This document shows, in pieces, positions 9,929-21,200 of a stretch of 64,000 nucleotides of DNA. Made by a program: the position numbers and the translations under genes. Numbering within the stretch: the stretch's first letter is position 1; each line of letters begins with the position of its first letter. Source of the stretch: Pectobacterium aroidearum (GTDB taxonomy: Bacteria > Pseudomonadota > Gammaproteobacteria > Enterobacterales > Enterobacteriaceae); assembly GCF_015689195.1 (NCBI RefSeq), contig NZ_CP065044.1, positions 3,782,001-3,846,000 of the forward strand. Reading direction: 5' to 3'. Below the pieces are notes generated by a model, which was given only the letters and a program-made list of their open reading frames with translations, ran no database searches and was not told the DNA's origin.

Positions 9929-9966
9929 ATTTACATCCTTCATGACAGAGTAAGGTACACCTTTAA

Positions 9967-9996
9967 AATACCAATTAATAATACCTTTTAAATACC
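9967..9996. promoter_or_regulatory. Three AATACC half-sites upstream of yegT
   Basis: AATACC occurs at 9967-9972, 9980-9985 and 9991-9996, spaced 13 and 11 bp apart. It is the same half-site as in the perfect palindrome in front of yegW. This suggests that YegW also controls the yegTUV operon. Confidence 0.5.
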
Positions 9997-10118
9997 TTTG
10001 GGTTCGTTATTTGAGCTACTTAACATTTTTGTAGCATTCTTTATAACCATTAGAAGAAGCGTGGCAGAAAAGCGTGAGCAGGACGAGATGAAAAGCGGGG
10101 ATGGCGCAGAACCGGTAT

Positions 10119-10153
10119 AAAAAACGCCGCGTCATGTAGCACACGACGCGGCG
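10119..10153 (-). terminator. Rho-independent terminator of ppnP
   Basis: A 9-bp GC-rich stem (CGCCGCGTC / GACGCGGCG at 10125-10133 and 10145-10153) is followed on the minus strand by TTTTTTAT. It lies 34 bp after the ppnP stop. Confidence 0.85.
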
Positions 10154-10186
10154 AGAATGGGTAAAGTTTATAAAATAGAGTATATA

Positions 10187-10471
10187 TTACAGGTATTTAC
10201 ATAAATAAGAGGTTGGCTCAACCACCTGTAAATTGAATTCACTTTTTCCCGGAACGAAGAACGTTTCTCCCGGAGTGAAAACCTGCCAATCCGGTGCGCC
10301 TGGCAACAGCACTTTCAATGCGCCGGTGATGACCGTCATTTCTTCCGGCTGCCCGGTTCCAAACGTATATTCACCCGCATCCATGACGCCGACACTCGCG
10401 CGGCCAATGCCGTCGCCTTCAAAACCGATTGATTTGACCTTCCCTGCAAAATACTCATTTACATTCAGCAT
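10187..10471 (-). CDS. ppnP: Pyrimidine/purine nucleoside phosphorylase PpnP (YaiE)
   Basis: This is a 94-residue single-cupin protein of the same length as E. coli PpnP. The N-terminus [17 protein letters not shown] and the C-terminus [11 protein letters not shown] are nearly those of the E. coli protein. PpnP phosphorolyses many nucleosides to base plus ribose 1-phosphate in the cytoplasm. In E. coli ppnP lies close to rdgC and aroL. Here the same neighbourhood is kept, but the yegTUVW cluster has entered between rdgC and ppnP, and aroM/yaiA are missing. A terminator follows the gene. Confidence 0.93.
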   Translation of the reverse strand: MLNVNEYFAGKVKSIGFEGDGIGRASVGVMDAGEYTFGTGQPEEMTVITGALKVLLPGAPDWQVFTPGETFFVPGKSEFNLQVVEPTSYLCKYL

Positions 10472-10608
10472 AGCGCGGCACCTATCGTCGAAAAATTCAG
10501 AAAATTCATCTTAAAAGGAGAGTCGCGCCACTGTCACGATCTATTCATTGAAAGTTAGTGTTCGGTAACACTGACTGGTGATTATTTTGCCAGTGTCCGC
10601 TTACCGTC

Positions 10609-11130
10609 CTACGCCGCCGACAAACGCAGCGCTTTCAACACGCTTGCCACAATCGCTTCCGGTGCCTGCGAGGCATCGATAACGTGGTGCGCGACGCCGC
10701 GATAAAGCGCCTCGCGCGCGGCCAGCACATCGGCCATCTCCTCCGCGATAGGACGACCAGTCAGCGTCGGCCGCTGGTTATCCTGCGGGTTTTCTTCCAG
10801 TCGCTGAGCCAGCAGCTCTGCATCCGCATGGAGATAAATAACGGTGCCTTTATCATGCATAAAACGCCGATTGGCTTCCGCCAGCACCATACCGCCGCCC
10901 GTCGCGATGATGCAGCGGTTAGATGTCACCTGCTGAAGCGCCAGACTTTCACGCTGGCGGAACCCATGCCATCCTTCCTGCGCGACCACATCAGCCACCG
11001 TCATGTTGGTCGTCTGCTGCATAAACAGGTCGGTATCGACAAAGTCATATCCCAACGCCTGCGCCAGCTGATGCCCAACGGTGGTCTTCCCACAGCCTCT
11101 GGCACCAACCATAAAAATGGGGTGTGTCAT
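10609..11130 (-). CDS. aroL: Shikimate kinase 2
   Basis: The ATG at 11130 gives [17 protein letters not shown], which aligns directly with the AroL N-terminus and yields 173 residues (174 in E. coli). The longer open frame adds 13 residues that do not belong to the family. The P-loop GARGCGKTT (residues 9-17), the shikimate-binding DTD segment and the ATGGGMVL glycine motif are all present, as is the RPTLTGRP lid segment. AroL phosphorylates shikimate in aromatic amino-acid synthesis. A shortened ERIC-like sequence lies 35 bp upstream of the start. No convincing TyrR box was seen. Confidence 0.93.
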   Translation of the reverse strand: MTHPIFMVGARGCGKTTVGHQLAQALGYDFVDTDLFMQQTTNMTVADVVAQEGWHGFRQRESLALQQVTSNRCIIATGGGMVLAEANRRFMHDKGTVIYLHADAELLAQRLEENPQDNQRPTLTGRPIAEEMADVLAAREALYRGVAHHVIDASQAPEAIVASVLKALRLSAA

Positions 11131-11164
11131 GTAATGACGTATCCTTTTTTTACTCACCCGCTCC

Positions 11165-11223
11165 GTCATACCTCAAGCAGCACGCGCGTCGGCGCGTCCC
11201 GCAGCTCGAACTATTTCGGGTAT
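11165..11223 (+). repeat. Short ERIC-type element (ends only)
   Basis: This 59-bp sequence starts GTCATACCTCAAGC and ends GCTCGAACTATTTCGGGTAT. These are the two ends of the large ERIC elements at 11358-11629 and 36411-36688, in the orientation of the latter but with almost all of the interior missing. It sits directly upstream of aroL. Confidence 0.65.
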
Positions 11224-11357
11224 CAAAGATAAATGGGGGTGATTACCTGCTTTGTCGTGGGCTGAATCATACCGATAAAATCAGCATAGAGGGAAGTGAC
11301 TTCTCTTTGGGAATGAAAAGTTGAATAACGAAAAGTCAAAATGGGATGACAGGAAAT

Positions 11358-11657
<300 letters not shown>

Positions 11658-11682
11658 ATGACACAAAAAACCGCTCAGGCGA

Positions 11683-12732
11683 TTAATACGTGTGGAAGTA
11701 ATCCTGAATCACCGCAGGATTCGTCGTTTTCGTCAGCGCCAGCATCAGCAGAATGCGTGATTTAGCCGGGCTCAGAGAATCGGCAACCAGACCAGGCTGT
11801 CCTGCATCCGGTGGTACGATGCCACTGCCAGTACGGCTGGAACGAACGACAACAATACCTTTGCTTTCCGCTTTACGGATGCCTGCGTCGCCGCGTTTGG
11901 ATACGCTACCTGCGCCCATCCCCGCATACACAATGCCTTTTACGCCATGTTTGATGGCCGCGTCATACATGTATTCTGGATCGTCCTGATAGCCATAAAT
12001 AATGTCGACGGCGGGCAGTTTATCGATGTTGGTCACGTCAAATACGGAACGTGTGGTGTGGATTTTGTCCAGACGGGTCTGGTAGTAAACTTTGTCACCG
12101 ATAATCACGCCCAGATAACCTTCTTCCGGAGCTTTAAAGGTATCCAGCGTAGAGGCGTTGGTTTTGCTAATGAAACGAGCAGAACCGATACGGTCGTTCA
12201 ATACAACCAGCACACCGCGACCACGTGAGTTTTTATCCGCTGCCACTTTGACCGCACCGTACAGGTTCATTGGACCGTCGGCGCTGATTGCCGTTGCCGG
12301 ACGCATCGCTGCGGCAAAGACCACAGGTTTGTCACTCTTCACCGTCAGGTTCAGAAAGTAAGGCGATTCGTCGAGCGTATCCGTACCGTGCGTAATGACC
12401 ACGCCATCAACATCGCTGCGTGCCAGCAGCTCGTTCACACGCTTGCTCAGCTTCAGCAAGACATCGCTGGTCATATTCTCACTACCAATGCTGGCAACCT
12501 GCTCACCGGAGATATTGGCAAGCGTTTTCAGCTCTGGCACCGCTTGAATCAGCGTCTCTACGCCCAACGCACCCGCTTTATACCCCGTGGTTTGCGTGTT
12601 AGCTGCTGCGGAACCAGCAATCGTACCGCCCGTTGCCAGAATGACAATGTTAGGTAGATTTTCTGCCGCATTTGCCAGAGACGAAAAACAAACAAAAACA
12701 ACAACGAATAATGCGTTAAACATCCTTTTCAT
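11683..12732 (-). CDS. ansB: Periplasmic L-asparaginase II (Erwinia type)
   Basis: The ATG at 12732 ([11 protein letters not shown]) starts a signal peptide of about 22 residues cut after SSLANA. The open frame four codons longer begins with TTG. The mature part is 327 residues and starts [19 protein letters not shown], essentially the sequence of the Erwinia asparaginase used in leukaemia therapy. Both catalytic threonine motifs, ATGGTIAGS and [12 protein letters not shown], are intact. The enzyme hydrolyses asparagine, and glutamine more slowly, in the periplasm as a homotetramer. E. coli ansB responds to CRP and FNR. Here I see no clean box for either, but a 17-bp palindrome lies at 12812-12828. 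The gene stands alone between two terminator-like structures. Confidence 0.96.
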   Translation of the reverse strand: MKRMFNALFVVVFVCFSSLANAAENLPNIVILATGGTIAGSAAANTQTTGYKAGALGVETLIQAVPELKTLANISGEQVASIGSENMTSDVLLKLSKRVNELLARSDVDGVVITHGTDTLDESPYFLNLTVKSDKPVVFAAAMRPATAISADGPMNLYGAVKVAADKNSRGRGVLVVLNDRIGSARFISKTNASTLDTFKAPEEGYLGVIIGDKVYYQTRLDKIHTTRSVFDVTNIDKLPAVDIIYGYQDDPEYMYDAAIKHGVKGIVYAGMGAGSVSKRGDAGIRKAESKGIVVVRSSRTGSGIVPPDAGQPGLVADSLSPAKSRILLMLALTKTTNPAVIQDYFHTY

Positions 12733-12811
12733 AACATATACCAACTTATTGAGTTAAGTGGCAGACCAGATACGTCAGGTGACTGATCTGTAAGTGAAAA
12801 ACCTCAACTCT

Positions 12812-12828
12812 GTTGGCAGCCTGCCAAC
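12812..12828. promoter_or_regulatory. 17-bp palindrome upstream of ansB
   Basis: GTTGGCAG-C-CTGCCAAC is a perfect inverted repeat 80-96 bp upstream of the ansB start codon, an operator-like position. The regulator is unknown. A role in transcript structure is equally possible. Confidence 0.35.
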
Positions 12829-12910
12829 ATTGGCGCTTATAATGCCCCAGAATTCAACGAATTAATATATGCCTGTCAGACTTCACACTAACGGTGTGCC
12901 ATGACTCACA

Positions 12911-12929
12911 GCGCAGCATTCAGCTGCGC
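12911..12929 (-). terminator. Hairpin after yojI
   Basis: GCGCAGC and GCTGCGC form a 7-bp stem with a 5-nt loop, 10 bp after the yojI stop codon. There is no T-run, so termination is uncertain. Confidence 0.4.
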
Positions 12930-12938
12930 GAATTTGCG

Positions 12939-14585
12939 CTACCGGCTAATCTGCGCCACCGCATCCTGCGAGGCCTGTTCACGCGCATCGCCTGTCAGTT
13001 CAGACAGCGTCCCCTGATGCATTTCAAGCAGGCGATCGGCATGTTCAAAGTAGTGATCGTCATGGCTGATCGCCACAATCGTTTTCCCCAGTGCGCGTAG
13101 TTGCGGTAACAGCTCAAGATAGAACACGCGGCGGAATTGCGGATCCTGATCGGCAGCCCATTCATCCAGCAGCAGGATGTCCCGCTGTTCGGCGACAGCC
13201 AGCAGCAGCGCAACACGCTTACGCTGCCCCTGAGAAAGCTGTAAATTCATCACCTGATGATGCTCCAGCGTCAGCTTATACCGCATGTTCAGACGATCCA
13301 GCCAGCTGTCGACCAGCGCCGTATCCGGTGCTGTTCCCTGCGGGCCCATCATCTGCCCAAACAGGTGGAAGTCGGTAAAAATGGCAGAAAATAGCTTTTG
13401 GTAATCCGCTCGCGTTTCCGTCGTAACGGGACGATTATCCAGCAGTAACGAGCCGGAAACCGGGGTATAAAGCCCTGTCAACAGCATCGCCAGTGTCGAT
13501 TTTCCGCTTCCGTTACCGCCAATCAAAAACACCAGTTCGCCACGCTTTATCACCAGATTGATCGGCCCGACTTCAAACCCGGAATCGTTATAACGAAACA
13601 CCACATCACGCAGTTCCAGCGTCTGCCAATCCGCAGGGGCAATGGCAGCGGAAAACGGTTCCTGATAATCCGCTAAATCGAAACGTTTCAACTTATTGAA
13701 CGCGACTTGCGCACTCAGTAACGTCGGTAGCGCGCCAACGGCCTGTAGCATCGGCGTGCGTAAAAAAAGCAGCGTCAATGAGTATGTCGCGGCAACATTG
13801 GTATCCGCCCAGCCAAGATTGTTTGCCATGAAAAAGACCGCGCCAATCACGCCCAGCATCATAATATTCGACCAGTTCACCGCACTGAGGTGAAAGGTAT
13901 CGGCACGAATCACGTTCTGTCGGTAATCCTGCGCATTGGCCTGATAAACCTCTTCATACAGCTTCTGCGCCCGTTCACGATTAAGCGTCAGTTCTTTACG
14001 CCCATTAATCACGGTTTCGTAATCTTTCTGGAGACGATCTTCCGCTTCCCGCACCTGAGTAAGGTGGCTATACACGCGGGAAACCAGCATAAATCCGCCC
14101 CAGAGCGTTATCGCAATCCAAACGGACGTCACCACCAGCATTTTCGGGGAGAGCCAGGCCAGATAAGCCGCTGAACCGATGGTGAGCACGATGCCCTGAA
14201 TCAGTTCCGGCAGACGCACAAACGCAATCGTGATATTGCGGATATCGCTGGACAGGCTGGCAAGCAGCTGCGCACTGCCGATCTGCTCGATACGCGCAAT
14301 ATTGGTGTCCAGAATACGCTTGATAAATTGCCCACGCAGACGATAAACGAAATGGTGCCCCAGCGTGGTCAACGCCAGTTGTGACACCAACGTCACGCCC
14401 ATCAGGAGCAGCAACAAGCCCAAAAATTGCGGCAACACACTCAACGATTGATTGACCGTTTCAATCAATTGCAGGTTGATAAAGGCAATCAGTCCGATGC
14501 CCAATGCGGCACTCAACAAACTTAACAGGATAACGGCAAGAAAGGGCCAACGGTATTGTTGGTAAACGATGCGGAGCAACTCCAT
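12939..14585 (-). CDS. yojI: YojI, SyrD/PvdE-type ABC peptide exporter
   Basis: This 548-residue half-transporter has about six membrane helices in the first about 290 residues and a C-terminal ATPase. Seen are Walker [10 protein letters not shown], the unusual signature LSQGQRKRV in place of LSGGQ, and Walker [15 protein letters not shown] with Trp-Ala-Ala instead of the common Pro-Thr. These match E. coli YojI (547 residues), which exports microcin J25 together with TolC. Related proteins (PvdE, SyrD) move siderophore or lipopeptide precursors to the periplasm. The gene is isolated. A candidate Fur site lies 61 bp upstream. The natural substrate here is unknown. Confidence 0.92.
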   Translation of the reverse strand: MELLRIVYQQYRWPFLAVILLSLLSAALGIGLIAFINLQLIETVNQSLSVLPQFLGLLLLLMGVTLVSQLALTTLGHHFVYRLRGQFIKRILDTNIARIEQIGSAQLLASLSSDIRNITIAFVRLPELIQGIVLTIGSAAYLAWLSPKMLVVTSVWIAITLWGGFMLVSRVYSHLTQVREAEDRLQKDYETVINGRKELTLNRERAQKLYEEVYQANAQDYRQNVIRADTFHLSAVNWSNIMMLGVIGAVFFMANNLGWADTNVAATYSLTLLFLRTPMLQAVGALPTLLSAQVAFNKLKRFDLADYQEPFSAAIAPADWQTLELRDVVFRYNDSGFEVGPINLVIKRGELVFLIGGNGSGKSTLAMLLTGLYTPVSGSLLLDNRPVTTETRADYQKLFSAIFTDFHLFGQMMGPQGTAPDTALVDSWLDRLNMRYKLTLEHHQVMNLQLSQGQRKRVALLLAVAEQRDILLLDEWAADQDPQFRRVFYLELLPQLRALGKTIVAISHDDHYFEHADRLLEMHQGTLSELTGDAREQASQDAVAQISR

Positions 14586-15275
14586 AACAACCTGGTCTCT
14601 ATAATGAAAACAATCGCCCGCAGTTTAATGGCGATGGCCGTGATATCAAGAATAATTCTCATATCCAACGCCGCGCCAGCGTTCTCCCCCCATCCAGCAT
14701 CGCTAATACAACGCATTAAAAAAAATGATGAATGACCACGCTTAGTTATCATTTAACCGACGACATGCATCGTTAGCATTCACCTTCCATCGCTAATAAC
14801 AATAAACACAAATTGATACAATCAATATAGATATAAACACCCTCCCGCTAGTGAGGTCTCTGGGCTATCACGCGCAAAAAACCTATTTCTATACGATAAA
14901 GAACGCTAAGTGATGGTAATTAAACATGATAATTAGTGGGGTAATGATTTAATCAGGAAATTAAAACGGCTAAGCCATTTAATACGTAAGAATATTGTCA
15001 TATTTTTTATTTTCAAAACATTTCAAAAAAGTTGGATTTTTGGTTAAGCCACACCTATAAATATCAAGAATAGGACAAATCTCATACTGTGAAGATTCCC
15101 TATGGAAAGGGGCATACTCAGCATTCAATTTAGCCAAACTTTACTGTTTTCTAAACCAGGCCTGTTTTTGTGCACCATTTTGGTTGCGCATATACCTATA
15201 CACTCCCGTTGCCGCATCGAACTGACGGGGATGTATCCAGACAATGGTTTCAGATGATAAGTAAGAGGCTATTTC
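14586..15275. other. Intergenic region with promoters of yojI and the adhesin operon
   Basis: No gene is seen in these 690 bp, and 14700-15170 is AT-rich. On the minus side, CAAGAATAATTCTCA at 14647-14661 resembles a Fur 7-1-7 box (TGAGAAT-T-ATTCTTG on the minus strand), 61 bp before yojI. On the plus side, TTGGAT at 15032 and TATAAA at 15056 with an 18-bp spacer form a possible promoter. That would leave a leader of about 210 nt before the adhesin ATG. CATCGCTAATA occurs twice (near 14697 and 14785). No c-di-GMP riboswitch fold was recognised. Confidence 0.4.
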
Positions 15276-18200
15276 ATGTCAGATATGAATGTTATTGCTG
15301 GAAATGTGAATATCCTGTCGCGCCAGAATGGCCAGTTCATAGAAAACATTCCACAGGGTACAAGGAACGTTGAACTACTGGAAAGCAGCACGGTTCGAAT
15401 TCATGGCACGCCAGATATGGTGTCTCGCTATGAGCGCGTCAGCAACGATCTTATCTTGCACATGAAAGACGGTACAACCGTCCGCTATGAAAGCTTCTTC
15501 ACGCTGGATGCCGCGGGTTACCACAGTGAGCTGATTTTTGATGATGGTACGCGTCTCATCCATGCGCAATTCTCTGGTGCAGCAGCGGCTGAAGGGGCAG
15601 CACTCGCGGCAGAAGCGGTTGCCCTGACGCCAGAATATTCTGCGCTGGGCGATATGACGTCATTACTAATTGGTAGCACCACCACCAGTACACTATCTAC
15701 AGCCTCACTGGGCAGCATATTGGGGGCGGTTGCTCTCGGCGGAGCCGCTGTTGCAGGAGTGGCGGTCGCCGTGGCCTCATCAAGCGACGATGACAACACC
15801 TCCACTCCACCGCCAGAACCCTTAACCATTGATGCCTTTGCCGGAAATAACGGACTGAACCGTACGGAAATCGGCCAGCCTCATATCCTCAGCGGGAAAA
15901 CAACGGGCGTCAGCGCGGGGCAAACCGTCACCATCACGTTGAACGGCGTGGTTTACACTACCACCGTTGCCGCCGATGGAACCTGGCGTTTTACCCTGCC
16001 AGCGGATGCGTTTACCGGTCTGGAAGACGGCATTTACGCATTGAAAGTCAGCGTGCCGGGTGCGAACGGCGTGGTCCATGAGAAAACCCTCGATCTCACC
16101 ATTGATACCCTGCCTCCGCATTTAACCGTGGATAAATTTACGGGCGACAATTACCTCACCGTAGGAGAACTAGCGAATGGCCAGGTTCTGAACGGAACTG
16201 GTGAGGCGGGCCGGAACGTCACCATCACGCTCAATGGGAAAACCTATACCACGACCATTAATGCTGCCGGTAACTGGACTCTGACCGTACCTGCCGCAGA
16301 TCTTCGCGCACTGAGCGAAGGCGAACACGCCATGTCGTTTACGATCAGCGATAATGCCGGCAATGTCACCGTGGTCAACCGCACCATTATTGTTGATACC
16401 ACACCGCCGGAACTGACCCTGTCACCGTTTACCGGAAACAACCTGCTCACCGCCGACGAACTGCAGTCTTCGCAGTTTGTCTCCGGCACGGCTTCCCTAT
16501 CAGATGTCGGCCAGACCGTAACCGTAACGTTTAACGGCACGACCTACACAACGACGGTAGGAAGTGATGGCTCGTGGAGCGTTTTCATTCCTTCCGGCGA
16601 TATGCAGGCGTTGACTAATGGCACTTACAATCTGGTGGCGTCATTAACGGATAAAGCAGGTAACACCACGACACTGCCTCCGCAAACCATCACAGTGGAT
16701 ACTAACGCCGAAGCGGTCAACATCAGTATCGTCTCGACGGATGACCGCCTGAATGCCGTAGAAGCGGGACAGCCGCTGACGGTCAGCGGGACCACCGCCA
16801 ACGTTGCTGCAGGCCAAACGGTTACCGTCAGCCTCACCGTAGCGGGGGCAGTAAAAACCTACACCACAACAACGGGGGCAGACGGCAAATGGTCTGTGGA
16901 CATCCCCAGCGCCGATCTGCTTCTGCTGCCAGACGGCAGCCACACTCTCACGGCCAGCGTTCAGGGAATAAGCGGTAATACCGTCACCGTCGACCACACG
17001 CTGGATGTACACATCAATACTCTCCCCTCCATCACGCTGACACCGCCGTTCACCGACGGCGTATTAAATGCAGCCGAAGCCGCGCAGGATCAGGTCATCA
17101 GAGGGGAAACCGGAATTAATGGCAGAGGGCAAACGGTTAGCCTGACGATCGGCGGGAATTACGTTACCGGAACAGTCGATGTTAATGGGAACTGGACGGT
17201 GACGATCCCCAAAGACATCCTGCAAAGCCTGCCATCGGATAACGTCAGCGTGCTGGAGATTGTCGTCCGCGATATCGCAGGCAACGAAACGACCGTGACG
17301 CAGAATATCAGCGTGGACACCACGCCGCCGACGCTCAACGTCTCCGCTATCGCTCAGGACGATGTCCTCAACGGCGCAGAGCTGGCCGTCAATCAGGTAG
17401 TCAGCGGAACGGCGTCACTCAGTGAAGCAGGCCGCGTAGTCACCGTTGCGCTCAATGACAAAACCTATACCACCACCGTCGGCAACGACGGAAACTGGAG
17501 CATCACGCTGCCGACAGCCGATCTGGTGGCTATCGCGGACGGTAACCATAATTTGACCGTCACGCTGACCGATACCGCGGGCAACACCACAACGGTTACC
17601 CGTCCGCTGACCATTGACAGCGGCACGACCACCGCACCAACCATTACCATCAATAACGTCGCGGACGATAACGTCATTGATGGCGCAGAAGCCAAAGTCA
17701 GCCTGCAACTGAGCGGGACGACCACTAACGTTGAAGCGGGACAAGTTGTCACCATTAGCCTGAATGGGAAAACCTATCTCGCGACCGTGCAGTCCGGCGG
17801 CGTCTGGAGCGTCAACGTTTCAACCGCAGATATCGCCTTGCTCGCGGACGGTGCGCACAGCATTAGCGTCAACGTGAGCAACAAAGCGGGCAACGCCGCG
17901 AGCGGAAGCCGCGATATCAGCGTGGATAAATCTGGCGACAGCATCGCCATCAATATCATCGCCAGCGACAACCTGCTAAATCAGGCAGAGTCACTCCAGC
18001 CGCTGGCTATCAGCGGTAATACCGCCAATGTTCCCGCAGGACAAACGGTTACCGTGACGCTGAACGGGAAAAATTACACCACCACCGTTGCTGCGGATGG
18101 CAGTTGGACGCTGCAAATCCCCAGCGCAGACCTCCAGCAACTGTCAGACGGCAATGCCACCATCAGCGCTAGCGTCAATGTAGCGGGTGGAACCGTAACG

Positions 18201-21200
18201 GATGCGCAGACGCTGGGTGTTCACATCCATACGCTGCCGCAGCCGACGATTGATACCCCATTTGGTAACGGTTCACTGAACGGCGCAGAGGCGCTGGTTA
18301 GCCAGACGATTACCGGCCATACCGGCATTAGCGGTGCCGGGCAGACGGTCATCTTGTCCCTCGGCGGGAAGTCTTACACAGGAACTGTTGATACGGCAGG
18401 TAACTGGAAAGTCACCGTCCCTGCGGCCGATCTCCAGCAACTGCCGGAAGGAAACAACACGCTGTTGGTCACGGCACAGGATGCCGCAGGCAATCAGGCT
18501 GGTAAGACGTTTGTCAGCCATACCGACTTCACCGCCCCGACCCTGACTATCGGCACCATTGCCGGCGATGACACCATCAATATGGTCGAATCGCAAAGCA
18601 ACCAGACCGTCAACGGCACCGCCTCAATCAGCGAAGCGGGTCGTACTGTCGTTATCACCTTCGATGGACAGTTCTACACTGGCGTTGTTGGCAATGATGG
18701 CAACTGGAGCATCAACTTACCCACAGCGGCCCTGCGCGGCATGGCCGATGGCAGCTACACCCTGTCCGCGTCGCTAACCGATGCTGTCGGGAACACCGCC
18801 AGCGTCGAGAAATCCGTTACGCTCAGTGCAGACCCTGCGTTCCAGCCCACGATCTTCGTTAACGCTTTTGTTGATGAGAATAACGTTATCACCGCGGCCG
18901 ATCTCAAAGTCAGCCAGTGGCTGACAGGCACCAGTTCGAATGTAGAAACGGGTCAGGTCGCCACCATTCTCCTCAACAAAAAATTCTACTTTGCCACGAT
19001 CCAGAGCAGCGGCAACTGGAGCGTAGAAATTCCCGCTGAGCATATGGCTGAACTCAGCGAGGGAACGGTATCGATCTCTGCCAGCATTACCGATATGGCC
19101 GGTAACGAGGGTAGCCATGAAATCTGGTCCTCGATCGACACCAACAATGACAGCATCTCCATCAGTATTGTCGCACTGGATAACCAGATTAATCGACTTG
19201 AAGCCTCACAGCCGCTAACGATTTCAGGCTCGACGGTCAACGTTACGCCAGGAGAAAGCGTTACTGTTACGCTCAATGGCAAGACCTACACGGGCACCAT
19301 CGCCGCCAATGGCAGTTGGAGCGTGATCATCGACAGCAGTGACATGCTCGCCTTACCGGATGGCACAACGACCATCATCGCCAGCGTGGCCAACCCCGGC
19401 GATGTTCCTGTTACCGCCAGCCGCACTATCGATGTTCATATCAATAACCTGCCGCAGCCAACGATAAACCAGCCTTTTGGTGACGGCATACTGAACATTA
19501 CCGAGGCCGCCAGCGGGCAGAGTCTGACGGGCAAAACGGGAATCGCCGGTGGGGGTCAAAGCGTCCTCGTCACGTTGAACGGGAAAACTTATACGGCAAT
19601 CGTCGATAATCAGGGCAACTGGAATGTCGCGCTTCCCGCCGCCGACCTGCAATCCCTCCCGTCCGGCGTACAGACTATCCGTGTCGAAGCCACTGACACG
19701 GCGGGCAACAGCATAGAGAGCACGCGCGATGTTACCGTCGACCTGACCAGCCCCATTCTGACCTTGAAGCCGCTGACTGGCGACGGCATCATCAACGCCG
19801 CCGAGAGTCTGAACGATCAGGTCATCTCCGGTAATGCGCTGCAATCCGATGCCGGACGCACCGTCACTGTCACGATCAACAACAAAAATTATCAGGCTCA
19901 GATTCAGGCCGACGGTAGCTGGAACGTCACGATCCCCGCTGCCGACCTTCAGGCTCTCGCTGACGGTAATTACACCGTGACGGCAACCTTGACCGGCGCA
20001 TCAGGCAACAGCGCCACCAGTACCGGGTCATTAACGCTGGATGCCAGCCCGGCTAACCAGCCCCTGCTCACCATCAATGCCATCGCGCTCAATAACATCA
20101 TCGACGGGGGGGAAATCAACGTCGCGCAAATCATCAGCGGCGGCAGTCTGAATGTTGAGGCAGGACAACGCGTTACCGTCACGCTCGGCGACAATACCTA
20201 CACCACAACGGTTGACAGCAACGGCCAATGGCGCGTCAGTGTACCGTCTGTCGATCTCCTTCATCTGGCGCAAGGCGCACATACCGTCACGATTGGCGTC
20301 AACGACGTCAGCGGTAATCCGGCAACGCTCAGCCAGACGATTACGGTGAATACCTCATTGAGCGGCATCGCCATCGATACCATCGCTGGCGACGACAAAC
20401 TGAATCAAGCAGAGGTGGCGCAAGATCTGACCGTCAACGGCAGCAGCCAGAACGTGGCGGCAGGCACCACCGTCACCATCATGCTGAACGGGAAAAGCTA
20501 CGATGGCGTGGTACAGCCGGACGGTTCCTGGAGCATCATCGTATCGGCGGCTGACGTCAGCGCACTGGCCGACGGCACGTCAACCCTCACCGTGACAACG
20601 GTAGACAGCGCAGGGAATGCGTTGAGCGGCAGCCGTACGATCGATGTGTTCACCCACAGCAGCCCAACGCTGACGCTGAACACACCATTCGGCGATGGCA
20701 TACTCAATGCCGCAGAGGCTGGCGTTACCCAGACGCTCAGCGGCACAACCGGTATCGCCTCACCAGGGCAAACCGTCACCGCCACACTTGGCGGCGTGAC
20801 GTACACCGGGATTGTTGATGCAGCAGGTAACTGGACGATTTCTCTGCCTGTGAATAGCCTGCAAAATCTGCCGAACGGCACCACGGCATTGCAGGTTAGC
20901 GTCAGCGACGCAGCCGGAAACAGCAGTACCCTGACCAGCAATATTACCGTGGCTCGCACGCCGCCTACGTTGACGACGGCAAGTTTTGCGACCGACAACA
21001 TTCTGAATAGCACCGAGGTGCAAAGCAGTCAGTTGCTAACCGGCACCGCTTCGCCATCCAGCTCGGGGCAAACCGTTACTGCCACGCTGAACGGCAAAAC
21101 CTACAGCGGCACCGTCGGCAGTGATGGCACCTGGAGCATCACGATTCCATCAGCCGATCTCAGCAATTTGTCCGATGGCAACTACAGCATTGTGACGCGT

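Noticed and set aside
15062..15275. c-di-GMP riboswitch in the adhesin leader
   Set aside because: The conserved GEMM core motifs were not found. The leader has no clear two-stem tetraloop-receptor architecture that I can see.
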